64,000 bases of DNA from Rhodococcus sovatensis (GTDB taxonomy: Bacteria; Actinomycetota; Actinomycetes; Mycobacteriales; Mycobacteriaceae), in contig NZ_CP147846.1 in assembly GCF_037327425.1 (NCBI RefSeq), forward strand, positions 248,001 to 312,000. Direction: 5' to 3'. Positions 43,629 through 52,501 of the stretch are shown here, in pieces (position 1 is the first letter of the stretch; each line of letters opens with the position of its first letter). The translations under genes were made by a program, and so were the position numbers. The notes beneath the pieces are model-generated. The model saw only the letters and a list, made by a program, of their open reading frames with translations. It ran no database searches and had not been told where the DNA came from.

Positions 43629-43982
43629 GTGAGCACACCGGATACGCCTCCGCTACCAGACGAGCAAGCGTTCATCGACATGCAAGCCAGTCCGGAATTC
43701 CAGGAGTTGCGACGACGACTGCGCAGCTTCGTATTTCCGATGACCGCGTTCTTCCTGATCTGGTATGTCATCTACGTGTTGCTCAGTACCTACGCGTCGG
43801 GTTTCATGTCGACCCCGGTATGGGGCAACGTCAACATCGGCTTGCTACTCGGGCTCGGCCAGTTCGTCACCACCTTTGCGATCACGGGAATCTACGTGAG
43901 GTTCGCGAACCGTGAACTCGATCCGCGCGCCGAAGCGCTGCGCGCCGAGATGATCACCTCCCAGGAGGCCAAGCTGTCATGA
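43629..43982 (+). CDS. DUF485 family membrane protein
   Basis: The 117-residue protein has the DUF485 pattern: a soluble N-terminus SPEFQELRRRLRSFVFPMTAFFLIWY, two helices, and TGIYVRFANRELDPRAEALR at the end. The family is co-encoded with acetate-type sodium:solute symporters, and the gene overlaps the symporter by 4 bp. GTG 43629 has GAGGGAG upstream at a good distance. Its 167-bp upstream region holds no gene but has several TGTGAC half sites that could bind a CRP-type regulator such as GlxR. Confidence 0.88.
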   Translation: MSTPDTPPLPDEQAFIDMQASPEFQELRRRLRSFVFPMTAFFLIWYVIYVLLSTYASGFMSTPVWGNVNIGLLLGLGQFVTTFAITGIYVRFANRELDPRAEALRAEMITSQEAKLS

Positions 43983-45619
43983 TCAGCCTATTCGCTCAAG
44001 AAGCCGCGGACACCACCGTCGGCGAACCACTGATCAACATGGCGATCTTCGGCGCCTTCGTCGCTGTCACGATGTTCGTCGTCATCCGGGCATCGAAGAA
44101 GAACGCGACAGCATCCGAATTCTTCACCGCGGGTGGCGGATTCTCGGGGCCGCAGAACGGCATCGCAATTGCCGGTGACTACCTCTCGGCGGCGAGCTTC
44201 CTCGGTATCGCGGGTGCCATTGCGGTGTACGGCTACGACGGATTCCTCTACTCCATCGGCTTCCTCGTCGCCTGGCTCGTTGCTTTGCTCCTCGTTGCCG
44301 AACTATTGCGCAACACAGGTAAATTCACGATGGCCGACGTGCTGAGCTTCCGCTTGAAGCAACGTCCGGTTCGGACTGCAGCAGCGCTGTCCACTCTGAC
44401 TGTGTCGCTGTTCTACCTTCTCGCGCAGATGGCAGGCGCAGGCGGACTCGTTGCACTGCTCCTCGATATCTCCGATCGCACCGGCCAGTCCATCGTGATC
44501 GCGGTCGTGGGTGTGCTGATGATCGTCTACGTCCTTGTCGGCGGCATGAAGGGCACCACGTGGGTCCAGATCATCAAGGCGGTTCTGTTGATCGCCGGTG
44601 CACTGTTCATGACCGTGCTGGTGCTGGCGAAGTTCGGGTTCAACATCTCCGAGCTTCTCGGTAGTGCGCAGGAGACCGTCTCCGGATCGGCCTCTCAGGC
44701 AGTCGCTGCTCGTGACGTGCTCGAACCGGGTGCTCAGTACGGCGGCAGCAACATGTCCAAGCTCAACTTCCTGTCGCTCGGCATCGCGCTGGTGCTCGGA
44801 ACTGCAGGCCTCCCACACGTTCTCATGCGTTTCTACACCGTGCCCACCGCCAAGGAAGCACGTCGCAGCGTTGTCTGGGCCATCGCTCTCATCGGCGCGT
44901 TCTACCTCTTCACCCTGGTACTCGGCTACGGAGCGGCAGCAATCGTCGGACCCGACCGAATCCTTGCGTCGGCCGGCGGACAGAACTCCGCTGCACCACT
45001 TCTCGCGTTCGAACTCGGCGGTGTCATCCTGCTCGGTGTCATCTCCGCGGTCGCTTTCGCGACAATCCTCGCGGTGGTCGCCGGTCTCACGATCACGGCC
45101 TCGGCATCGTTCGCACACGACATCTATGCGAGCGTCATCAAAAAGGGCGACGTCGACGAGAAGAAGCAGGTCAAGGTTTCACGGATCACCGCTGTCGTGA
45201 TCGGCATTCTCGCGATCGGCCTCGGCATCCTGGCGAACGGTCAGAACATCGCCTTCCTGGTTGCACTCGCATTCGCAGTCGCAGCGGCCGCGAACCTGCC
45301 GACCATCGTGTACTCGTTGTTCTGGCGTCGCTTCAACACCACCGGCGCACTGTGCAGCATGTACGGCGGATTGATCTCGACGCTCGTCCTGATCGTTTTC
45401 TCACCGGCAGTGTCCGGTTCGCCGACCTCGATGATCCCGGGCTCGGACTTCGCCTGGTTCCCGCTGTCGAACCCGGGCATCGTCTCCATCCCGCTGGCGT
45501 TCGTCCTGGGTATCGTCGGCACTTTTGTGTCGAAGGATTCCGAGTCTCGCGCCAAGCAGGCCGAGATGGAGGTCCGCTCGCTCACCGGTATCGGTGCGGA
45601 GAAGGCAAGCGCTCACTGA
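43979..45619 (+). CDS. cation/acetate symporter (SSS family)
   Basis: The 546-residue protein has 13 helices with the SSS core: AGDYLSAASFLGIAGAIAVYGYDGFLYS and GTAGLPHVLMRFYTVPTAKEARRS. It resembles ActP/MctC monocarboxylate transporters. The ends are typical: an N-terminal helix after a short QEAADTTVGEPLI, and a C-terminal FVSKDSESRAKQAEMEVRS. It is co-translated with the DUF485 gene, and a long hairpin follows 23 bp after the stop. It is clearly a second paralogue of the symporter at 41725 but lacks that protein's large loop. Confidence 0.9.
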   Translation: MISLFAQEAADTTVGEPLINMAIFGAFVAVTMFVVIRASKKNATASEFFTAGGGFSGPQNGIAIAGDYLSAASFLGIAGAIAVYGYDGFLYSIGFLVAWLVALLLVAELLRNTGKFTMADVLSFRLKQRPVRTAAALSTLTVSLFYLLAQMAGAGGLVALLLDISDRTGQSIVIAVVGVLMIVYVLVGGMKGTTWVQIIKAVLLIAGALFMTVLVLAKFGFNISELLGSAQETVSGSASQAVAARDVLEPGAQYGGSNMSKLNFLSLGIALVLGTAGLPHVLMRFYTVPTAKEARRSVVWAIALIGAFYLFTLVLGYGAAAIVGPDRILASAGGQNSAAPLLAFELGGVILLGVISAVAFATILAVVAGLTITASASFAHDIYASVIKKGDVDEKKQVKVSRITAVVIGILAIGLGILANGQNIAFLVALAFAVAAAANLPTIVYSLFWRRFNTTGALCSMYGGLISTLVLIVFSPAVSGSPTSMIPGSDFAWFPLSNPGIVSIPLAFVLGIVGTFVSKDSESRAKQAEMEVRSLTGIGAEKASAH

Positions 45620-45642
45620 GTTCTACTGGCAAGAATTCCACT

Positions 45643-45682
45643 CGACGAGGGCGGCCGGCATACACGTCGGTCGCCCTCGTCG
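45643..45682 (+). terminator. 15-bp stem terminator after the symporter
   Basis: CGACGAGGGCGGCCG (45643-45657) pairs with CGGTCGCCCTCGTCG (45668-45682) with one mismatch around a 10-base loop. It has no T-run but is the strongest stem in this part of the window. Confidence 0.68.
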
Positions 45683-45774
45683 TGCGTCGAGGTAGAGCGG
45701 TGAAATTGTGACTCCTCACAGTGCGGCGCGCGCTGATAGGGCCAACCTCACGCAGGAAACTCGACGCTTGTGGT

Positions 45775-45780
45775 TACTAT
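45775..45780 (+). promoter_or_regulatory. -10 box of the Rv0910-like gene
   Basis: TACTAT ends 6 nt before the GTG at 45787 and there is no ribosome binding site, which indicates a leaderless transcript and also fixes the start codon. Confidence 0.55.
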
Positions 45781-45786
45781 CCCTGC

Positions 45787-46221
45787 GTGGCCAAGCTGAA
45801 GGTATCCGTCAACGTCCCCCTCGACCCTGAGACAGCATGGACGCACGCGTCCGATCTCGCCGACTACGAGAAGTGGTTGTCCATCCACGAAGGCTGGCGT
45901 TGTGAGCTGCCCGAACAGTTGTCGGAAGGCACCACCCTGGAATCGGTTGCGAGTGTCAAGGGAATGCGCAATCGGGTGCGCTGGACCATCGAGAGCTTCG
46001 ACCCGCCGAAGAAGCTGAAGCTCAAGGGCAACGGTAAGGGCGGCGTCAAGATCAGCCTCGTGTTGTCGGTGGCGGCTGCCAAGAACGGTGGTTCGGACCT
46101 GTCGCTCGATGTCGAGCTCGGCGGCGCGCCCCTGTTCGGTCCCATCGGTTCAGGTGTTGCGCGAGCGCTCAAGGGTGACATCGAGAATTCGATGAAGACC
46201 TTCGAGTCCCTGTACGCCTAG
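45787..46221 (+). CDS. SRPBCC protein, Rv0910-family putative toxin
   Basis: The 144-residue protein has a single SRPBCC fold: VNVPLDPETAWTHASDLADYEKWLSIHEGWR, SVKGMRNRVRWTIESF, and GGAPLFGPIGSGVARALKGDIENSM as the long C-terminal helix. It is almost collinear with M. tuberculosis Rv0910, the same length, which has been described as the toxin partner of Rv0909. The start at GTG 45787 gives exactly the Rv0910 length. It is not next to the Rv0909-like gene (36326), and a two-component system and symporters are between. Whether it acts as a toxin here is not known. Confidence 0.85.
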   Translation: MAKLKVSVNVPLDPETAWTHASDLADYEKWLSIHEGWRCELPEQLSEGTTLESVASVKGMRNRVRWTIESFDPPKKLKLKGNGKGGVKISLVLSVAAAKNGGSDLSLDVELGGAPLFGPIGSGVARALKGDIENSMKTFESLYA

Positions 46222-46330
46222 TTCTGGCGCGTTCTCACTTCGCTGCCTGCGGCCGCGTTACGATCTTGCGCAACCGCACAGCGGGAGTCTGTTTCACGAA
46301 GTCTCTCGCTCACTACGGAGAGGTTCAACA

Positions 46331-47965
46331 ATGCCCGGTAGACACAGTGCGACGCCCACCTCGGCGTCCGGCTCGACAGGGCTGGTGAAATACGGAGTAA
46401 TTGCCGTCGTTCTCCTTCTCGTCGTCGGCGGTGGTGTCTATGCCGCGCAGAAGGCTTTCGGGTCGGGCTGCAAGAACCCGCAGACCTTTTCCTTGGCCGC
46501 TGACCCTGCGATCGCAGATGTCGTCGAGCAGGTTGTCGCCGACACGTCGGCGGAAGATCTCGGGTGCGCGAACGTCGATGTCACCGCGACCGAATCCGGC
46601 AACGCATCCGCGGCAGTGTCCATGGGGGTCGACGTCCCGTCGCTGTGGATTCCAGATTCCGCGCTGTGGGTGGGCAAGGCTGTGCGAGCGACGGGTTCGC
46701 TCGTCGATGTTGCCAGTCAGTCCGTCGCAAGTTCGCCGGTGCTCATCGCGGCACGGAAGGACGAGGTCCCGTTCTTCGACTCGTGGCTGACGGCGTTGCA
46801 GCTGAAGGGCCTTCGGATCGGAAACCCGCTCACCAACACGGTTTCCGACGCCGCCATCCTCGGTGCGCTCGCCGAAGCAGGTACCGACGCCGATGCCGTC
46901 GATTCCGTATCCGCAGCGTTGGTTCCGATCGCGCAGGCGCAGGCCGCCACCCGTGGTGAAGCGGATCCCGTCGTGCGTCTCGAGGAGACAGCCGCGGACG
47001 GGGGAGTCTCCGTGGTGTCGGAGCAGACGCTCGTCGGCTACCAAGACTCGACCGGTACCGAATTCGGTGTGACGGCGCCGCCGACCGGCTCCTTCTTTCT
47101 CAACTTTCCGCTCGCGGTCACCGAGCCGGAGGAGACTCGTAGGGAGGCTGCCAAGACGGCCGGGTTGGCTGTCGCCGATGCTCTGGCCTCCGAAGCAGGG
47201 CTGCAGGCATTGTCCGAGGCCGGTTTCCGCGCACCGGACAATGCCCCGTTGAGCGATGGTCGTGGGCTGGGCGACGTCGCTGCCCTGACCATCACCGACC
47301 AACAAACCGCCGAAACGACGTTGCGCCGCTATCAGGTTCTTGCGCTGCCATCACGCACGCTGGTGATGGAGGATGTGTCCGGTTCGATGGGCTACAGCGC
47401 CGGCGCCGACACCAGGATCGGGCTGACCGTCCAGGCCAGCGAAACGGGCAGCGCGCTGTTTCCCGACAACGCCGCACTGGGCCTATGGGCGTTTTCGATC
47501 GGCCTCGGCGGCGGAAGTCAGGACTATCGAGAACTGGCCCCGATCCGGCAGCTATACGAGAATGTCGACGGGACTACCCAGCGAGAGCTGATCCGCCAGC
47601 AGATCCGATCGTTGCCGGGGCTGGTGGGAGGCGGTACGGGTCTCTACGACACGACACTCGCTGCATTCCGTCAGGTCAAGGAAGGGTACGACCCGGATTA
47701 CATCAACAGCGTGATCATCTTGACCGACGGTTCGAACGAGGATCCGGGCAGCATCTCGCTCGATGAACTGCTCGCCAGCCTGCGCGCCGAGCAGGACCCG
47801 ACCAAGCCGGTGATCATCGTGACGATCGGTATCACCGACGACGCCGACGCGGGCGTCCTCCAGCAGATCTCGGCAGCAACCGGTGGAACAAGTTTTCTGG
47901 CGAGAAATCCTGCAGAAATTCCAAACGTGTTTGTGAATGCTCTCAAAAGCCGCGCGGGACGCTGA
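46331..47965 (+). CDS. VWA protein with substrate-binding-type extracellular domain (1)
   Basis: The 544-residue protein has a single N-terminal membrane helix (YGVIAVVLLLVVGGGVYA) and is otherwise extracytoplasmic. The region to about residue 330 has the order of a periplasmic binding protein (WIPDSALWVGKAVRATGSL, SVVSEQTLVGYQ, GSFFLNFPLAV). A VWA domain follows with the metal site DVSGSMGYSAG at about 348, then LGLWAFSIGLGGG and LVGGGTGLYDTTLAAFRQVKEGYD. It is a paralogue of the next gene, 72 bp downstream. Binding-protein/VWA fusions of this kind are frequent in Actinobacteria but their role is not established to my knowledge. Confidence 0.82.
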   Translation: MPGRHSATPTSASGSTGLVKYGVIAVVLLLVVGGGVYAAQKAFGSGCKNPQTFSLAADPAIADVVEQVVADTSAEDLGCANVDVTATESGNASAAVSMGVDVPSLWIPDSALWVGKAVRATGSLVDVASQSVASSPVLIAARKDEVPFFDSWLTALQLKGLRIGNPLTNTVSDAAILGALAEAGTDADAVDSVSAALVPIAQAQAATRGEADPVVRLEETAADGGVSVVSEQTLVGYQDSTGTEFGVTAPPTGSFFLNFPLAVTEPEETRREAAKTAGLAVADALASEAGLQALSEAGFRAPDNAPLSDGRGLGDVAALTITDQQTAETTLRRYQVLALPSRTLVMEDVSGSMGYSAGADTRIGLTVQASETGSALFPDNAALGLWAFSIGLGGGSQDYRELAPIRQLYENVDGTTQRELIRQQIRSLPGLVGGGTGLYDTTLAAFRQVKEGYDPDYINSVIILTDGSNEDPGSISLDELLASLRAEQDPTKPVIIVTIGITDDADAGVLQQISAATGGTSFLARNPAEIPNVFVNALKSRAGR

Positions 47966-48037
47966 ATCAACCGCTACTTTTGGCATCGAAGTCTGCTCGA
48001 TGCCCGAATGTCGCTGAATCAAGGGGAGTCAACGGAA

Positions 48038-49687
48038 ATGTCGGGGCGTCACGGAGCAGGGACACCAAGGAATCCGGCCTACGCATGGGCTGCGCTGGCA
48101 GTAGTTGCTGTGGTCGTGGTGGTCGGTGGCTACTTCGGTGTCCAGGCCGTACGAGCAGGTGGTGGCGGTTGCGACACTGTGGACCAGGTCTCGCTCGCGG
48201 TGGATCCGACCGTTGCGCCCGTCATCTCCGACATCCTCTCCACCTCCGACGTCGTCGAACGTGGCTGCACCGACTTCGAAGTACGCGCGGAAGCCCCCAC
48301 CGACACCGCAACCGAGTTGGCTGGCACCGACGAGAACCGTCCCGATCTCTGGATTCCCGACTCGACGTTGTGGTTGCTCAAGACACTCCGGTCGACCGGC
48401 GCGCTGCCGGAGGTCACCAAGTCCTCGGTCGTCAACACCATGCCGGTAGTGGTCACCCGGGCGGGTGAATCGACTCCGGCGAACACCTGGCTCGAAGTGC
48501 TGCAGGCTCCAGCGGTGCGCATCGGCGATCCGCTGAACAGCAGCGCCTCACTCGCGTCGATACTCGGCGCCCTGGCCGAGTCGGAAGTAGCCATCTCCGA
48601 CGCCCAAGCAGTGTCCGCAGCTCTGGTGCCGAAAGCGCAGGATTTCGGACGCATCGTCGACGAACCCCACGACACGGCAGACCTCGTCGAGCAAGCCGCG
48701 ACCGACGGCGGTAGCAGTGTGGCGACCGAACAGAGCGTCGTTGCCTACAACTCAGCACATCCGGATGCCCCGGTGGTGGCGACGGTTCCGCCGACGGGCA
48801 GCTACTTCCTGAACTACCCGCTTGCGATAACCGCAGCTGCCGGACCCGACTACGACCGCGTCAAGGACGCCGGAACCGCGCTGTCCTCGGTGCTTGCGAC
48901 GACTACGGCCACGGACGCTTTCGCTGCTGCGGGGTTCCGTCAGGCGAGTGGCATTCCGTTGGCCGACAATGCGGGAGTCGGCTCGGTCGCGTCGTTGGAA
49001 CTGAAGAATCCTCTGGCGATCGAGTCGACGTTGCGCGACTGGTCCGTACTGGCACTGCCACTGCGCACCCTCGTTGTCGAGGATGTGTCCGGTTCGATGG
49101 CGGCCAAGTCAGGTGACTCGACTCGGATGGCACTGACCGTCGAGGCGAGCCTTGGTGCGAATGCCCTGTTCAGTGATCAGACGGAGATGGGTCTGTGGGC
49201 GTTCTCGATCGGTCTCGGCGGCGGCAACCAGGACTACCGCGAGCTCGTTCCGCTCGGCCCGGTGTCCAACGTGGTGAACGGTCTTCCGCAGCGTGAGGCC
49301 ATCCTTGCGGCTATCGGAACGTTGCCCTCGCTCGTCGGTGGCGGAACCGGTTTGTACGACACCACGCTGGCAGCATTTCGCCGGGTCAAGGAGGGGTACG
49401 ACCCGAAGTTCGTCAACAGTGTCATTCTGCTGACCGATGGCACCAACGAGGACGAGGGCAGCCCGAGTCTCGATCAGCTCGTCGATACCCTGCAGCGAGA
49501 GCAGGATCCGGTTCGGCCGGTCGTGATCGTGACGGTGGGTATCACCACCGACGCAGATCCGGTTGCTCTCCAGCGCATTTCGGCTGCGACGGGCGGAACC
49601 AGCTATGTGGCAGAGGATCCACGAGATATCCCCGACGTGTTCGTGCAGGCTCTGAACAGCAGAACGCAGCGAATCGGCGGGGAATGA
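48038..49687 (+). CDS. VWA protein with substrate-binding-type extracellular domain (2)
   Basis: The 549-residue paralogue has the same plan: one membrane helix (WAALAVVAVVVVVGGYFGV), a binding-protein-like region with LWIPDSTLWLLKTLRSTG and GSYFLNYPLAI, and a VWA domain with DVSGSMAAKSGDSTRM at about residue 349, then LGLWAFSIGLGGGNQ and LVGGGTGLYDTTLAAFRRVKEGYD. The two are similar throughout, so they arose by tandem duplication. ATG 48038 has AAGGGGAG in front of it and is preferred over the earlier ATG at 48008. It is followed directly, on the opposite strand, by an EcfT gene. Confidence 0.83.
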   Translation: MSGRHGAGTPRNPAYAWAALAVVAVVVVVGGYFGVQAVRAGGGGCDTVDQVSLAVDPTVAPVISDILSTSDVVERGCTDFEVRAEAPTDTATELAGTDENRPDLWIPDSTLWLLKTLRSTGALPEVTKSSVVNTMPVVVTRAGESTPANTWLEVLQAPAVRIGDPLNSSASLASILGALAESEVAISDAQAVSAALVPKAQDFGRIVDEPHDTADLVEQAATDGGSSVATEQSVVAYNSAHPDAPVVATVPPTGSYFLNYPLAITAAAGPDYDRVKDAGTALSSVLATTTATDAFAAAGFRQASGIPLADNAGVGSVASLELKNPLAIESTLRDWSVLALPLRTLVVEDVSGSMAAKSGDSTRMALTVEASLGANALFSDQTEMGLWAFSIGLGGGNQDYRELVPLGPVSNVVNGLPQREAILAAIGTLPSLVGGGTGLYDTTLAAFRRVKEGYDPKFVNSVILLTDGTNEDEGSPSLDQLVDTLQREQDPVRPVVIVTVGITTDADPVALQRISAATGGTSYVAEDPRDIPDVFVQALNSRTQRIGGE

Positions 49688-49693
49688 CGTCGA

Positions 49694-50425
49694 TCAGACG
49701 AACGTCAGCGTGATAGCTGCGGCGCAACACAGCACGACGACGACGAGGGCAAGGGCGTCGGACAGATGCGGTCTGCTCGGGTGTGCCGAAATCTGACCTG
49801 ATCCACCGCGGGCGGTGATGGCCTCACCCATCTCGGTGGCACGCCGGATCGCGATCGACATCGTGGCGGTGATGAGATCCACGATGGAATTGTCTGCGGC
49901 ACTGTTCAGTACGGACTTCGGTCGAAGCCGTCGTGCGGCGATCATGGTCCGCATCTCCTCGATCAGCAGAGGCAAGGATCGCAGGCACAGTGCGACGGTT
50001 GCGGCCCACTCGTCGACCGGCAACCGCAGCTTCGTCAACGGCTTCCCGAGCACCGTTATCGCCGGGGCGATATCGCTCATCGATGTCGTCCACCCGATCA
50101 TCAGCGACGCACCGAGCAATACGAACGCGAACACGGTGGTACGGAGAAAGAGGAGAACGGCATCGCCTCCGAGAGGCAGATTGAGTAGTGCGCCGGCCAG
50201 GAACAATCCCCAGATCCACAGTGGCGGACGGGGAAGCGCCGTAGGAGGAATATGTCCGATCGCGGCAGTCACGACGAGAAGTCCGACGATTATGCCGATC
50301 GAAATCCATGACGGAGCAACGACGATGGTGACACTGATCAACAAGACCGCGATCAATTTCGTTCCGGCCCACAGACGATGGATCGGCGACGGACGCGGAA
50401 CTTGTCGGAGGACGACCGTGGTCAT
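49694..50425 (-). CDS. EcfT-type energy-coupling factor permease (Rv2325c type)
   Basis: The 243-residue membrane protein has five or six helices and the EcfT signature region AATVALCLRSLPLLIEEMRTMIAARRLRPKSV, the A-R-G-type coupling loop to the ATPases. It corresponds to M. tuberculosis Rv2325c. It starts at ATG 50425 and overlaps the fused ATPase gene by 4 bp, so the two work as one importer. The substrate of the complex, a vitamin or metal, is unknown. Confidence 0.82.
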   Translation of the reverse strand: MTTVVLRQVPRPSPIHRLWAGTKLIAVLLISVTIVVAPSWISIGIIVGLLVVTAAIGHIPPTALPRPPLWIWGLFLAGALLNLPLGGDAVLLFLRTTVFAFVLLGASLMIGWTTSMSDIAPAITVLGKPLTKLRLPVDEWAATVALCLRSLPLLIEEMRTMIAARRLRPKSVLNSAADNSIVDLITATMSIAIRRATEMGEAITARGGSGQISAHPSRPHLSDALALVVVVLCCAAAITLTFV

Positions 50426-52464
50426 GACGGCACCCCCGGCGTAGCAAGTTCGGACACGATACGGCCGGTGTCGAGGGTGATGGTCCGGTCGCAGATTCGA
50501 TCCATGCCGTCGATGTCGTGCGAGATCACTACCACTGCAATCCCTTGACGGCGCAGCGTTCCGAGTACCTCGGTGATCTCGGTCCGTCCCGGTGGGTCGA
50601 GCCCGGCGAGGGGTTCGTCGAGTACGAGGATTCTCGGCTTGTTGACCACGAGACCTGCGATGACCACGCGTCGCATCTGACCGCCGCTCAGCGAGTCGAT
50701 TTCGCGGCCCGCAAGAAGCCGATCCAATCCGACTGCATCCATGGCGCGTGACACCGCTGCGGAGCCGACTTCGGGACCGCCGGCGGATTCGATGTCCTCG
50801 GCAACCGTTCGCCGCTGCAGCTGCAGCCGTGAGTGCTGAAATGCGAGACCGACGGCTCCGACGTTGCGACTGATGTCGCTACCGTTGAATTCGGCGGATC
50901 CCTCCGAGGGCTTCGTCAGGCCTGCGAGAACCCAAGCCAGAGTGGACTTTCCGGATCCATTGCCGCCGAGGATCAGGATGCCGTCACCCGTGGCGATCGT
51001 CAGGTCCACTCCGTCGAGGGCGCGCTGCGACCACGGAGTTCTGCGGTTGTAGGTGTGTGCGATGCCGCGCAGATGCATCAGTGCCGGTCCCGTGCGCTGA
51101 TGAGATCCGCTGTGAAGGGGCCGTGCCGATCCGGTGAGCGGGGCACGCATCCATTCGGGCACATGGTCGACCTGGACTCCGCTGTGCAGATGAATCACTC
51201 GATCGGCGGCAGTCGTCTCGAGCTCCTGGTGGGTGACGAGGACGACCGACATCCGATGGCGCTTCGGCAGAGCGGCGAGCAGGGCCACCAGCGTCGTCCG
51301 GCCTTCGGCGTCGATCATCGCTGTTGCCTCGTCGGCGATCAAAAGCGCAGGCTGGCGAGCCAGAGCGGAAGCCACCGCGAGTCGTTGTAGCTGGCCACCG
51401 GACAGCGACGAGGTGTCGCGATCGCCCATCCCGGTCAGACCGACCTCGGCGAGCAACGCGTCGACGTCGAGTTCGTGGCCCGGCGGGAGTCCCCACACCA
51501 CGTCGTCGGATACTCGGCTGCCGAGCACTTGGCTTTCGGGTCGCTGCGAGACCACTGCGGTGCCGCCGATCAAACCGAGCCCGGCCACTCCGGGGCGGGC
51601 AACATGTCCCGACGTCGGAGCGCGGCCGGCGAGAATCCGAGCGAGCGTCGATTTCCCGGAACCGTTGTGTCCGACGACTGCGATGAACTCACCGAAGTCG
51701 ACGGTGAGATTTATGTCCGTCAGTGCGGCGGTGCGGGATTCACCGTATCGAAATCCGACGCCCGTCAGTTGTAGCGGCAAGGGCGCTACGGTGCCGGCGC
51801 CTGACGTAGGTAGATGTTCGACGACCGGAATCGTGGCCAGTCGGTCGAGGACCGCGCCGAGAATCAGCCACGTGAACAGTGCCCCGACGATGATGGACAG
51901 ACTTGTCGTGCCGAGGATCCACCACCACCAGTTGTCGAGGATCGCGCCGACGCTGCCACGCAACACGTCTGCGGGGGACACCAGAATTTCGGCCCTCGAC
52001 ATCAGTCTTGCGACACCCTCGACAGTGTTCTCGATCGTCCGGAGAAACAGCTCGCGCAGCGGGGTCAGAAGGAAGAGGATACCGACGCTGACGAGTCCGA
52101 TGGCGGGTCCGACCACCGCGGACGTAGCGAGAACAGACAGGAGACCTTGCTTCTTACGCTTGCTCCTGCCTACCAGACCGCCGAGCAGCGCCGACATTCC
52201 GACGGTGAACGCCGTGGTGGTGCCCGCTACGGCGAAGGCAACGAGAACTCCGGCGGCAGCAGCTGCGACCAGCGCACGGGTGCGGTGTCGTTGCGCGACC
52301 ACAGCCATCGGTACTGCCGCGACGATCTGTAGGGCGGTGGCCATCGGTACGACCATCGCGACGACCGACAGCCCCACTGTGAAGCTGCTCATGACCGCCG
52401 CGGTCGCCAACTCCGCCGGCGTCAATGCTGTTCGCGTGGTCGCGTCTGCGGGGCTGTCGGTCAC
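50422..52464 (-). CDS. ECF importer: membrane component fused to two EcfA ATPases
   Basis: The 680-residue protein joins three parts. Residues 1-200 form five or six helices like an ECF S-component (MSSFTVGLSVVAMVVPMATALQ). Then come two ABC ATPase domains: the first has GHNGSGKSTLA, SSLSGGQLQRLAVAS and LLIADEATAMID, and the second GGNGSGKSTLA, DSLSGGQMRRVVIAG and LVLDEPLAGLDP. It matches M. tuberculosis Rv2326c in layout, where the gene is also followed by the EcfT gene. It starts at GTG 52464. The window shows no separate substrate-binding component, so the N-terminal part is the likely one. Confidence 0.86.
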   Translation of the reverse strand: MTDSPADATTRTALTPAELATAAVMSSFTVGLSVVAMVVPMATALQIVAAVPMAVVAQRHRTRALVAAAAAGVLVAFAVAGTTTAFTVGMSALLGGLVGRSKRKKQGLLSVLATSAVVGPAIGLVSVGILFLLTPLRELFLRTIENTVEGVARLMSRAEILVSPADVLRGSVGAILDNWWWWILGTTSLSIIVGALFTWLILGAVLDRLATIPVVEHLPTSGAGTVAPLPLQLTGVGFRYGESRTAALTDINLTVDFGEFIAVVGHNGSGKSTLARILAGRAPTSGHVARPGVAGLGLIGGTAVVSQRPESQVLGSRVSDDVVWGLPPGHELDVDALLAEVGLTGMGDRDTSSLSGGQLQRLAVASALARQPALLIADEATAMIDAEGRTTLVALLAALPKRHRMSVVLVTHQELETTAADRVIHLHSGVQVDHVPEWMRAPLTGSARPLHSGSHQRTGPALMHLRGIAHTYNRRTPWSQRALDGVDLTIATGDGILILGGNGSGKSTLAWVLAGLTKPSEGSAEFNGSDISRNVGAVGLAFQHSRLQLQRRTVAEDIESAGGPEVGSAAVSRAMDAVGLDRLLAGREIDSLSGGQMRRVVIAGLVVNKPRILVLDEPLAGLDPPGRTEITEVLGTLRRQGIAVVVISHDIDGMDRICDRTITLDTGRIVSELATPGVPS

Positions 52465-52489
52465 CTGTCCAGTGTGCCAGCTGGCGACT

Positions 52490-52495
52490 TAGACT
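52490..52495 (+). promoter_or_regulatory. -10 box of the GNAT gene
   Basis: TAGACT ends 6 nt before the GTG at 52502 in the 37-bp gap to the divergent importer gene. No ribosome site is seen, so a leaderless transcript is likely. Confidence 0.5.
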
Positions 52496-52501
52496 CTCGC
52501 G

